40,894 nt of DNA from Alphaproteobacteria bacterium (GTDB lineage Bacteria; Pseudomonadota; Alphaproteobacteria; RF32; CAG-239). Position numbers and translations under genes: made by a program. Where the stretch lies: the NCBI GenBank assembly GCA_015062345.1, contig SUUV01000011.1, forward strand, positions 1 to 40,894, read 5' to 3'. Shown in pieces: positions 25,563 to 33,503 of the stretch; positions within the stretch are counted from its first letter, which is position 1; each line of letters starts with the position of its first letter. Under the pieces are notes generated by a model. The model searched no databases, was not told the origin of the DNA, and saw only the letters and a program-made list of their open reading frames with translations.

Positions 25563-25597
25563 AAAGGGGAAAGCCCCGAAACAAGGCTTCCCCCTTT
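25563..25597 (-). terminator. Hairpin between first and second pilin genes (possible attenuator)
   Basis: AAAGGGG AAA GCC (25563-25575) pairs with GGC TT CCCC TTT (25585-25597) around a 9-nt loop. It lies directly after the stop of the first pilin gene. In the operon (minus) direction it is followed only by TTTGTTG, so termination would be partial; in the plus direction a T-run follows. Partial stop here would leave the first pilin transcript in excess. Confidence 0.5.
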
Positions 25598-25603
25598 TTT
25601 TTA

Positions 25604-25963
25604 TTACATATTAGTACCGCTATGGAAACTATCCGCAAGATCCTTTTGTAAACCGCCTCTTGTATCGCCTGTTGCATAGTCAACAATAGCACCGGCAGCA
25701 GCCAAAATTGCCAAACCAACGGCAAGACCTGCAAACCAAGTCCATTTTACTTTACCGAAAATAGCTTGGAAAGCCAAACCTACCAAACCAAAACCACCGA
25801 TAACAAACACAATGGTTTTAACAGCTTGGAACACCTTAACAGCTTTACTTCTTGCTGTATCCATAACTGTACCTGATGCTGCGCATGCATCACCCGACAT
25901 AGCCATAACCAAAACAAAAGCAATCGCTGCCAATGTGTACATATTATTTTTCAAGAATTTCAT
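25604..25963 (-). CDS. virB2: VirB2/TrbC-like major pilin (first gene of T4SS operon)
   Basis: 119 aa from ATG 25963, 7 nt after AAAGGAG; the longer frame to 26005 has no comparable site. Signal peptide AFVLVMAMSGDACAA, then mature SGTVMDTARSK. First membrane helix TIVFVIGGFGLVGLAFQAIF, a KVKWTWFAG turn, second helix LAVGLAILAAAGAIV, and a short polar tail. This is the usual VirB2 plan and length. As first gene, followed by a hairpin, it is the best candidate for the abundant pilin. Confidence 0.82.
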   Translation of the reverse strand: MKFLKNNMYTLAAIAFVLVMAMSGDACAASGTVMDTARSKAVKVFQAVKTIVFVIGGFGLVGLAFQAIFGKVKWTWFAGLAVGLAILAAAGAIVDYATGDTRGGLQKDLADSFHSGTNM

Positions 25964-26355
25964 TGTTTTTCTCCTTTTACAATAGTAACAAAACTTCTTA
26001 TACATTTTCAGAATACCAGATTTATTTTCAAATTACCAGCTTTTTATGCACATCTCGTTTTTTGCCAACTATTTGTTTTTACGCAAAAACCGTCCTGTGT
26101 AACAAAAAATTCATAATATGAAACGATATTCAATACGATTTGTGTATAACACATAAAAGTAAAAAAAGCTCTAACATTTTATATATTTACCAACAACAAG
26201 ATTTTTGCAAAAAATCCTTTAGATTCAATTCTATTAACGCAATTTTAATATTATTGGTTGTATTCTCACACAAGATAGAATTGGCTTTTGGACTCTTTAA
26301 CACCGATAAGCTGTTGTTATTGCGTAATTTAAAGCCTCAAAAATATGGTGTTTCG
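25964..26355. promoter_or_regulatory. Divergent intergenic region between T4SS and type IVb pilus operons
   Basis: 392 bp with no convincing gene; a frame continuing the pilus gene upstream to 26140 lacks a ribosome site. For the leftward operon, TTGGCA followed after 16 bp by TAAAAA (reading the minus strand around 26065-26040) is a possible promoter. Two TACCAG copies (in AATACCAG and ATTACCAG, about 20 bp apart, near 26025-26045) could be an operator. The rightward promoter is listed separately. Confidence 0.45.
26254..26281 (+). promoter_or_regulatory. Putative promoter of the type IVb pilus operon
   Basis: TTGGTT (26254-26259) and TAGAAT (26276-26281) have a 16-bp spacer, the same spacing as the internal T4SS promoter with TTGGTG. 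The first ATG with the right protein start is 26356, giving a leader of about 70 nt. Confidence 0.45.
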
Positions 26356-28173
26356 ATGAAAAGAAATGGTATAAAAAATTTTATTTTCAGCTTTTTTATG
26401 TCATTATTGGCAGTTGTTGTAGTCAATAAGGCGGTTTTTGATGCGCCCGAAAGCACAAAACCTTCCGAAAGACCGACATCGTCTTTTAAAAGTATTTCAT
26501 TATTTTCAAAAGCCGGTAACGACATTGTATCGGACACTTCGGATAATTTACAGTTTAATGATATTGAAAATTTGGTATCCGCCAAGGCTGATATAGATGT
26601 TTTAGATTTACCGGCCATTGATATAAAAGCCGCTCAAGCTGAGCCTGTAATTGTGTACAATTCGGATTTAGATGATAAAGAGCTTTCAACCAATAATGAG
26701 GTTGAACATAGCAATTATATTGATATTGCATCGGCAAGTCAAATTGTACTGGATAAATCCGCAACACCAAATAATGCAGTTGTCACACCCGTTGCCGAAG
26801 TAGTATATTCTGACATCAGCGACACATTTGAAACACATAATGATAGTACAATTCAAGAACAAAAATCTCAACAAGAAATTTTAGTTGCGCAAAATGACAT
26901 TGTGATTGAGGAAGAAAATTTAATACCGATAACCGAGGGCGACACTGCTTTGCACAACAAAATAGATGTTTTAACCTCATCTGAAAACACACAAATTGCC
27001 ATGTTAGAGCCGAGCACATTGGTTAATTCGATAGAAAGTTTTGATGAGCCGGAAGAAAAACACATTGTCGATATAAATTTAAAAGAAAATGTTATAAGCA
27101 CCGCAGCGCAAGAGCAAACAAGCAGTAATAATGATGACAATCCGTGGGTAGTTGCTCAAGGAAACAGATTTGCCAAAAACCAAATTGCGCAAATAAATGC
27201 CCTTGAAGAAGAAAACACTCAAAATATATCCGTTTCAGAAGCAAAAGAAAACATAATTAAGGTGCATAAAGAAGAAAGTACGGAAAATAAATCTGAGGCA
27301 AATTCTGTTGTTGACAGTGATATTAATGTTAATGCAGTATCCGAAATTAATGCAACCGAAAGCATTGAAAATAATGAGCCGAAAACCGAGCTCAAAGTAA
27401 ATAATCAAAGCTCTTTATTAGAGCCCAAACCTCTTTTGATACCAACAGACGAACAAGGCACAAAGCTTGCGTACAAAATGATACAAAATTTAATTATTCC
27501 GTTGCCTGATGACATTGCCACAGATGCTGATATAATTCCACAATTATCATCAGAGCCGAACAAAAATAACGGCATAAACAATTCGGAAAACAAAAAATCA
27601 AATGAGACAAAGGAGCTCAAAGAAAAAGATAAAGAGAGCGGTTTATTTAAAAGTATCAGCTCATGGTTTTCTCGTGACAAAGAAAAAGACGATAATAAAA
27701 AAGACACACCGAATCTTTCCGATGATAAAAAACCGAGCAAAAAAAGCCTAAACAAGCATAAAAGCGGCATTTCTTTATTTGAGGTAGACAGCAACAGTAT
27801 CGGAAGTGAAGAATCTCGTGTTGAAACTCCGGAGATTATGCCGGCCGAATTAAAGCTTTCGTTTCAACCAAACAGAGCCGAAATTTCGGGATATACTTTA
27901 AGATGGATACACGCTTTTGCCGACAATGCCCGAGATAATGCCGATATTTATATTGAAATCAGGATTGATGGCACAAACTCTTTTGCTTTACAACAAAAAA
28001 GGCTTAATTTATTAAGCTCGATTTTTGCAAATCGTGGAGTTGATTTCAGAAAAGTGAATGTAATTTTCACTTCTCGTGAACCAAACTCGTTTATTATTAG
28101 AAATTTAAAATTTAACAACAGCGAAGAACTTAATAATGAAAATAATAACAGTCCTTATTATCAACATTGGTAA
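26356..28173 (+). CDS. Membrane-anchored protein with OmpA-like C-terminal domain
   Basis: 605 aa from ATG 26356. The N-terminus has one membrane helix (IKNFIFSFFMSLLAVVVV, about 5-24). About 440 residues follow that are acidic, Asn/Glu/Ser-rich and probably disordered, then a charged Lys-rich stretch (SWFSRDKEKDDNKK). The last 110 residues look like an OmpA-type peptidoglycan-binding fold: LKLSFQPNRAEISGYTLRWI, DIYIEIRIDGT, LQQKRLNLLSSIFANRGVD and KVNVIF. The role inferred is to link the inner membrane to the cell wall for the pilus machine. It is the first gene of the operon and has no obvious counterpart in R64. No strong ribosome site precedes the ATG, so the start could be off. Confidence 0.65.
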   Translation: MKRNGIKNFIFSFFMSLLAVVVVNKAVFDAPESTKPSERPTSSFKSISLFSKAGNDIVSDTSDNLQFNDIENLVSAKADIDVLDLPAIDIKAAQAEPVIVYNSDLDDKELSTNNEVEHSNYIDIASASQIVLDKSATPNNAVVTPVAEVVYSDISDTFETHNDSTIQEQKSQQEILVAQNDIVIEEENLIPITEGDTALHNKIDVLTSSENTQIAMLEPSTLVNSIESFDEPEEKHIVDINLKENVISTAAQEQTSSNNDDNPWVVAQGNRFAKNQIAQINALEEENTQNISVSEAKENIIKVHKEESTENKSEANSVVDSDINVNAVSEINATESIENNEPKTELKVNNQSSLLEPKPLLIPTDEQGTKLAYKMIQNLIIPLPDDIATDADIIPQLSSEPNKNNGINNSENKKSNETKELKEKDKESGLFKSISSWFSRDKEKDDNKKDTPNLSDDKKPSKKSLNKHKSGISLFEVDSNSIGSEESRVETPEIMPAELKLSFQPNRAEISGYTLRWIHAFADNARDNADIYIEIRIDGTNSFALQQKRLNLLSSIFANRGVDFRKVNVIFTSREPNSFIIRNLKFNNSEELNNENNNSPYYQHW

Positions 28174-28256
28174 TAAGTGATTGCAGATGCTTGATTATTT
28201 GTTTTTCAAACTGTATGATGGAAAAAATTATGAAATATGACTTAGGGGAATTAAAT

Positions 28257-29033
28257 ATGAATAATAAAATATTTCTGACAGCCTGCGCAATATGCTTACT
28301 TGGCTTATCCGGCTGTGCACATCATAACACACAAACAGAGTGTACGGGGCCTGATTGTCAAAACAAGGCTGATTTTGTGTGCCAAACAACCGGTGATCCG
28401 ACACTATGTGCCGAAGACCCGTTTGTAAATTATACCAGAACTGCAGCTGATTTCAGACAATATGGAGAACGCACGCCTCGTGACCATCTGGTTTCGCAAG
28501 CTGCTGCCGGCAATAATTTGGTTGCAACAATTCCCCCGTCAATTGAAGATGAAGTAATTTCGTATGAAGAGCAACTGGAATTGCAAAATCCGGAACCTTT
28601 GGCATCTGAAGAACCTCAAAATCAGGAAAGCAAAGAATCTGCTCAAAATGATGTTGTATATGCCGATGATGATTTGATGAGTGTTGATGTCGAAGAAGAA
28701 GTTATTGAGCAAGAAAATACTCCTGATGCTGACCAAACCCAAGAGCAGGAAAATTTGGAAGACCCTGTTCAAGATTGGCTTGCCGAAGAAGGCCAAAACT
28801 TAAAAGCTTTATTGACACAATGGAGTGAACAGTCCGGATGGCGTTTAATTTGGAATACGAATCGTAACTATGTGTTAAATGCCGGAGCAATGTTCAGAGG
28901 TCGCTTTGCCGATGTCAGCTCAGCTTTAATCAGAGCCTTTGCAAGAGCTCGCCCTGCGCCAATTGCTACATTTTATAAAGGAAATCGTGTATTAGTTGTT
29001 GAAACAATGGAGGATGAAAATGCGTATGAATAA
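28257..29033 (+). CDS. TcpQ/PilL-like lipoprotein of type IVb pilus
   Basis: 258 aa from ATG 28257, 7 nt after AGGGGA; longer in-frame starts lack a site. The lipobox LSGC makes it a lipoprotein (LLGLSGCAHHN). A Cys-containing N-terminal part and an acidic linker (about 100-175) are followed by a TcpQ-type domain: VQDWLAEEGQNLKALLTQW, SGWRLIWNTNRNYVLN, FRGRFADVSSALIRAF and FYKGNRVLVVET. In PilL/TcpQ systems this domain works with the secretin at the outer membrane. The gene overlaps the PilN start by 14 nt. Confidence 0.82.
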   Translation: MNNKIFLTACAICLLGLSGCAHHNTQTECTGPDCQNKADFVCQTTGDPTLCAEDPFVNYTRTAADFRQYGERTPRDHLVSQAAAGNNLVATIPPSIEDEVISYEEQLELQNPEPLASEEPQNQESKESAQNDVVYADDDLMSVDVEEEVIEQENTPDADQTQEQENLEDPVQDWLAEEGQNLKALLTQWSEQSGWRLIWNTNRNYVLNAGAMFRGRFADVSSALIRAFARARPAPIATFYKGNRVLVVETMEDENAYE

Positions 29034-30630
29034 TATATTAAATCTGTCTTTAGCGGCAGTTGTTGTCGGTTTTATGGCCGCCTGCACCGTTTCAACAGAC
29101 TTAGACGAGACAATCAAAAGAGAGGTTGAAAACACCGTAAAACTTAAAGAAGAAGCCAAGTCTCCCATGCCGGTTGATGTTACCGATGTTATCAGAGTAA
29201 AAGATGACATTTGGCTTGGTGATACCAGTGAGGTTGAATATGAGGGCGACCCCGTTCCTTCATATTTAGAAACGCCCGATGGCATTACATTAATCAGCAA
29301 CAGACCAATTACATTGTTTGAAATTGGTGATATGATAAATAAAATCACTTCTCTTTCGGTCAGATACGACCAAGAATTGGAAGAACAGGTGGTTTCTTTA
29401 GGCGATGCTAATGAGCCGACTCTAAATTCAATCGGAGCACAATGGACCGACAGCACAAAAATGCTTGTTTCATACAAAGGTCCATTGAGCGGATTGTTAG
29501 ATGAAGTTTGCAATCGTTTCGGTATTTGGTGGAAATATGAGAAAAAACAAATATATTTTTATAAACACATCACCAAAACTTTTGTGTTGTATACTTTACC
29601 GACCAAACCGTCGTTATCCGTAAATGTAGGCGGTTCGTCAACGGAAGGAAGCGCAGGTTCATCATCGGTTACATTAACCAACTCAGCTAATATTGATTTA
29701 TGGTCAAACATTGAATCTTCTATTAAATCAATGATTTCAAGCGGAGCTCAGTTAACAACCGACCAGTCTAACGGAACAATTACCTTAACCGGTACTCCGA
29801 CTGATATTCGTAAAGTTGCAAAATTTGTAAACGAGCAAAATATTCGTTTGTCACGACAGGTTGCAATCAGTGTTAAAGTTTTGCAAGTTAATGTCAGCGA
29901 TTCCGATAATTACGGCTTAGATTTGAAAGCAGCATTTAAGGGTAATGATAGAATCACAAACTTAGGTTTTGCCGGTGCATCCGGACTTGGTGCCGAATAC
30001 ACACAAAACTTGGCTATGACCATTGTTTCGGGAAGTTGGACCTTACAAGGTGCAATTCAAGCATTTTCCGAGCAAGGAACAACAAACCTGATTACAAGCG
30101 GTACGGTTACAACCTTAAACAACAAGCCGGCGCCGATCCAAGTAGTTAAAACCCAAAACTATATTTCCGAAATTACCAAAACCAACTCGGGTTCAGATGG
30201 TAATTACTACGATTTATCAACCGAAACCGAAGAAATTGAAACCGGATTTACATTAGATGTGTTACCTCGTATATTAGAGCATGGTCGCTTGATGATGATG
30301 TTTAATTTAACCTTATCGGATTTGATTGAACTGCAAAGAGTTGATTTAGGCGGAAGTAGCGAAGAAACAAGCGGTCAATATATTCAAAACCCGATTATTG
30401 AGACCAGAGGTTTCACGCAAGAAGTTGCCATGAAATCAGGTGATACCTTAATTTTGAGCGGTTATGAACGAGTTGAAAATTCATCAAACAAAACCGGTGT
30501 AGGTTCAGCAGAAAATTCTTTATTAGGTGGAACAGCAATAGCAAACAAAACTCGTAGTATTTTGGTTATTATGTTGACACCCGTAGTGTTAGAATCTCCG
30601 CTTGTGCCGGAATCGAGAATGAAGTACTAA
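29020..30630 (+). CDS. pilN: PilN-type secretin lipoprotein, type IVb pilus outer-membrane channel
   Basis: 536 aa from ATG 29020, 6 nt after GGAGG. Lipobox FMAAC. N0/N1-type domain about 70-180 (GDMINKITSLSVRY, MLVSYKGPLSGLLDEVCNRF, WWKYEKKQIYFYKH), then a Ser/Gly-rich spacer, LTTDQSNGTITLTGTP with a secretin N-domain, and the C-terminal beta barrel with LNNKPAPIQVVK, ETGFTLDVLPRILEHGRLMM, QEVAMKSGDTLILSGYE and a final ILVIMLTPVVL. This is the PilN/BfpB pattern. It forms the multimeric pore through which the pilus leaves the cell. Confidence 0.93.
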   Translation: MRMNNILNLSLAAVVVGFMAACTVSTDLDETIKREVENTVKLKEEAKSPMPVDVTDVIRVKDDIWLGDTSEVEYEGDPVPSYLETPDGITLISNRPITLFEIGDMINKITSLSVRYDQELEEQVVSLGDANEPTLNSIGAQWTDSTKMLVSYKGPLSGLLDEVCNRFGIWWKYEKKQIYFYKHITKTFVLYTLPTKPSLSVNVGGSSTEGSAGSSSVTLTNSANIDLWSNIESSIKSMISSGAQLTTDQSNGTITLTGTPTDIRKVAKFVNEQNIRLSRQVAISVKVLQVNVSDSDNYGLDLKAAFKGNDRITNLGFAGASGLGAEYTQNLAMTIVSGSWTLQGAIQAFSEQGTTNLITSGTVTTLNNKPAPIQVVKTQNYISEITKTNSGSDGNYYDLSTETEEIETGFTLDVLPRILEHGRLMMMFNLTLSDLIELQRVDLGGSSEETSGQYIQNPIIETRGFTQEVAMKSGDTLILSGYERVENSSNKTGVGSAENSLLGGTAIANKTRSILVIMLTPVVLESPLVPESRMKY

Positions 30631-30649
30631 TTTTGTAAAGGAAAGTATC

Positions 30650-31933
30650 GTGTTAGAAGATGCCAATTTAGATGAAAATACCACCAATGCTTTAGATAAG
30701 GAGGAAGCTAAAGCATGGGGTACCAGATTCGAGGTGGAAGGTAGAGAATATGCCGCCAGCCTGTTTTGGCAGCCTCTGCAGAATCGTGATGACCCTTATA
30801 CCGAAGTGATAGAAGCTTCCGAGAGTGTACTTGAAGGGGCTGACTTATTTGCTCTTAAACCGGGCAAAGCGCCACAGTTCGGTTTGTGTATATCATTTCA
30901 GGGATATGCTAAAAAAATGCCGGCTGCAGCCGTAACGGTTGCGACCGCTTTATCGGACAGGACATCATTTTTAGCCGTATTTAAGGTCAGTAACGGGTGG
31001 TGGTATGTTTGTGCACGAAACGATATGATATTGGTTGACGGTGATATGCTCTTTTTGAACGAAGAAGACGCAAAAGAGCAATTTATGTCAATGTTGGCTG
31101 TACCTGATTGGGGCAGAAAGATAGCTCCTGTCGAATGGGGCTTGGAAGAAACAGAGCCGATAAGTCTGATTTCTTTGTTAAGCAAGGGTTCCGAAAGCTA
31201 TTTGCAAAAAGTTCATGCATTGCGTGGCGCAAAATTATTTGGATTAGTAGCAGTTATCGGTATTTTATCTGTTTGGTTGGTGTCAACATTGATAAATTCG
31301 GTATTTTTGGCTCCACCGCCTAAACCGATTATTGCACCTGTTCCGGTCAGGAAGATTGAAACAACTCCTCCACCACCGGAGCCAAAACCTTGGGAAAGCA
31401 TTGATGACCCTCAAGCAGTGATGTTAAATTGTTTTAAGGCAACTCAAGATGTTGTAGGTATTGTAACTCCGGGATGGAAAATTAACGGCATTACTTGTAC
31501 ACCCACCGGCTTGGTTACTTCATGGAGCAGAGAAGTAGGGCGTTTAACTTGGATTGATAAAGCATTGACCGATTCCGGTATAACCTTTACAAGTAAATCA
31601 ATTTCACCTAATGGTACGGATATGATTGTATCTGTTCCTATTGAGGACATCAAAAAAGTCAACTCACCACCGGAAAAAAATGAGGTTGATTTAATTAATA
31701 CTATAAACGATTTGTTTCAAGCAATACAGATGCCTATATCTATGTCAAATGAGACATGGACATCTCCGAAGAAAACAGTATTTAAGTCAGTTAAATTTTC
31801 GTTTTCATCTAATCATGATCCTTTACAGTGGATTGATTTGTTAACGAAATTTTCAGGACTTAAGATTACAACTATAAAATATGACATTAATAATAACAAT
31901 TGGTATTATGAAGGAGCGATATATGTACTATAA
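30650..31933 (+). CDS. pilO: PilO-like type IVb pilus protein (PilO2 family)
   Basis: 427 aa from GTG 30650, preceded by AAGGAA at 6 nt. The cytoplasmic N-terminal half (to about 185) carries YAASLFWQPLQ, FALKPGKAPQFGLCISFQGY and NGWWYVCARNDMILVDGD, typical of the PilO2 family of R64-type pili. One membrane helix is at about 198-222 (LFGLVAVIGILSVWLVSTLI). After a Pro-rich linker (PPPPEPKPWE) there is a periplasmic domain with two cysteines (LNCFKA, GITCTP). It forms the inner-membrane alignment complex with PilP. It overlaps pilP by 11 nt. Confidence 0.82.
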   Translation: MLEDANLDENTTNALDKEEAKAWGTRFEVEGREYAASLFWQPLQNRDDPYTEVIEASESVLEGADLFALKPGKAPQFGLCISFQGYAKKMPAAAVTVATALSDRTSFLAVFKVSNGWWYVCARNDMILVDGDMLFLNEEDAKEQFMSMLAVPDWGRKIAPVEWGLEETEPISLISLLSKGSESYLQKVHALRGAKLFGLVAVIGILSVWLVSTLINSVFLAPPPKPIIAPVPVRKIETTPPPPEPKPWESIDDPQAVMLNCFKATQDVVGIVTPGWKINGITCTPTGLVTSWSREVGRLTWIDKALTDSGITFTSKSISPNGTDMIVSVPIEDIKKVNSPPEKNEVDLINTINDLFQAIQMPISMSNETWTSPKKTVFKSVKFSFSSNHDPLQWIDLLTKFSGLKITTIKYDINNNNWYYEGAIYVL

Positions 31934-33488
31934 CTTATTGAATAAAAATGTAATCTCGGCAGTTTTGTTGTCGCTTATGGTGGCATCAAATGCCAGTGTA
32001 AGCTATGCTCAGGGTGCTGTATCTTTAGTTCCCGATGATACAACTGTGCCGCAAGATAACTCTGCTGATATTGTAAATCAAGACGAAAATTTTGATGAAC
32101 TCGGTTTTACAATTGATGCTGAAATTCCGGATACAATTGAAGATGAGATAATTCCTTTTGATAATGATGCTTTAATTTCACCCGAATCGCCATCTTCTCA
32201 AGATAATGCACCTGTTGCAAAAGAAGATGTGGTTACAGTTGAAGAAAGCTCAGATGCAAGCCCGGAATCGCTTCCCGAGGCCAATGCTGTTGATAATAAT
32301 GTGGCAAATACTGAGCCTGTTTCAGATGAAAACCAGAACACCGATGAAACTTTCAATCTCGGATTAGCTCCATTACCTGCAAATGATACATCATCAGATT
32401 CTAAAACAAAATCCGATGATGGAAAAATGCCCTCAATTGCAGATAATACCAATCCGCTCATTACAAATGCTGAAGTGCTTTCCGAAAACAAAGGAAGATC
32501 GTTTGCAAACAGTATATTGGATAAAGTGGATAATGAACTTTTTGCGCAAATGTCCGATATTGAAAAACAAACTACTTTATTGACTTTGGAGTTGAGACGA
32601 GAAAAAATCCGCAACGAAATTGAAGCCGTAAAAGCTCAAAGGCTCAAAGCAGAAGAAGAAAAAAAGGCTGTTCAAAAAGAAAAAGAATTGAAAGATTTTG
32701 AATGGAAAAAAGAACAAGAGGCAAAAGTTTTCAAAGAACAACAACTTTTAAAAGAAAAAGAAATTGAACTTGAAAAAATTAAGCAAAGAAAAGCTTTAAA
32801 TTCCTATATGAACAAAATGTTGGAAGATAAGCAAGTTTGGATGGAAGAAAACGCAAAACTTCTCAAAAAGATTCAAGAAATTGAAGCTAATAGAAATGAA
32901 ATTGCCGAAAATTTCAAAAAGAAACTAAATGATTTAACAACATTATCCAATAATTTAATTCAGAGTGCCAACAGTGCAAAAAGCAATCATGACCGTACGG
33001 TTGCAAGCTTAACTGCGCAAAACATTCAGTTAAAGAAAAGGTTAGAAGCAGAAGTTGAAGCCTTACAAAATGCTCAACAAGCTCCTTTTGATGCAAGTCT
33101 TGATGCCGAGTTATCCAATAATATTGCTAAAGAAGACGACATCAACATAGCACAAGAATATGCCATTTTAGATATCATCGGCAAAGGAGATGAGCTTTTT
33201 GCAAAACTGATAAACAAAGACGGAAGTGCTTTTGTTGCAAGAAAAGGAACTGTGTTACAATCGGGACATACGGTTGAACAAATTACGCAATCTTATATTT
33301 CCTTTTCTAAAAACGGAACAAAACAATATCTTTACACCGGCACTTCAATTGAGCCGGAAAGAATGATGGATGATGGTTCCGATTTAGCCACTGAAGTTGA
33401 AAATACGGTAAATAATCAAGTAACTTCATCAGCTAAAATCGGGGATTCTTCTGCACCGACATTAGGAGCCGGAATGTTTGTAAAATAA
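31923..33488 (+). CDS. pilP: PilP-like periplasmic protein with enlarged coiled coil
   Basis: 521 aa from ATG 31923 (AAGGAG 6 nt before). Signal peptide ending VSYAQ. About 160 acidic disordered residues follow, then IEKQTTLLTLELRREKIRNE, the helix that opens PilP proteins, extended here into a Lys/Glu coiled coil of about 200 residues (EEEKKAVQKEKELKDFEW). The C-terminal PilP beta domain is near 425-500: AILDIIGKGDELFAKLI, AFVARKGTVLQSGHTVEQI and YISFSKNGTKQYLY. R64 PilP is only about 150 aa, so both N-terminal parts are additions. It partners PilO and PilN. Confidence 0.8.
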   Translation: MYYNLLNKNVISAVLLSLMVASNASVSYAQGAVSLVPDDTTVPQDNSADIVNQDENFDELGFTIDAEIPDTIEDEIIPFDNDALISPESPSSQDNAPVAKEDVVTVEESSDASPESLPEANAVDNNVANTEPVSDENQNTDETFNLGLAPLPANDTSSDSKTKSDDGKMPSIADNTNPLITNAEVLSENKGRSFANSILDKVDNELFAQMSDIEKQTTLLTLELRREKIRNEIEAVKAQRLKAEEEKKAVQKEKELKDFEWKKEQEAKVFKEQQLLKEKEIELEKIKQRKALNSYMNKMLEDKQVWMEENAKLLKKIQEIEANRNEIAENFKKKLNDLTTLSNNLIQSANSAKSNHDRTVASLTAQNIQLKKRLEAEVEALQNAQQAPFDASLDAELSNNIAKEDDINIAQEYAILDIIGKGDELFAKLINKDGSAFVARKGTVLQSGHTVEQITQSYISFSKNGTKQYLYTGTSIEPERMMDDGSDLATEVENTVNNQVTSSAKIGDSSAPTLGAGMFVK

Positions 33489-33503
33489 GCAATTGGGAAA
33501 AAA

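Noticed and set aside
26140..26355. N-terminal extension of the first pilus gene to TTG 26140
   Set aside because: There is no ribosome site there, and the region holds a promoter-like motif; ATG 26356 gives a clean membrane-anchor start.
28539..28796. Antisense frames inside the pilus genes (28539-28796, 28992-29513, 32198-32614 and similar)
   Set aside because: They overlap well-supported genes and have no initiation signals or recognisable domains.
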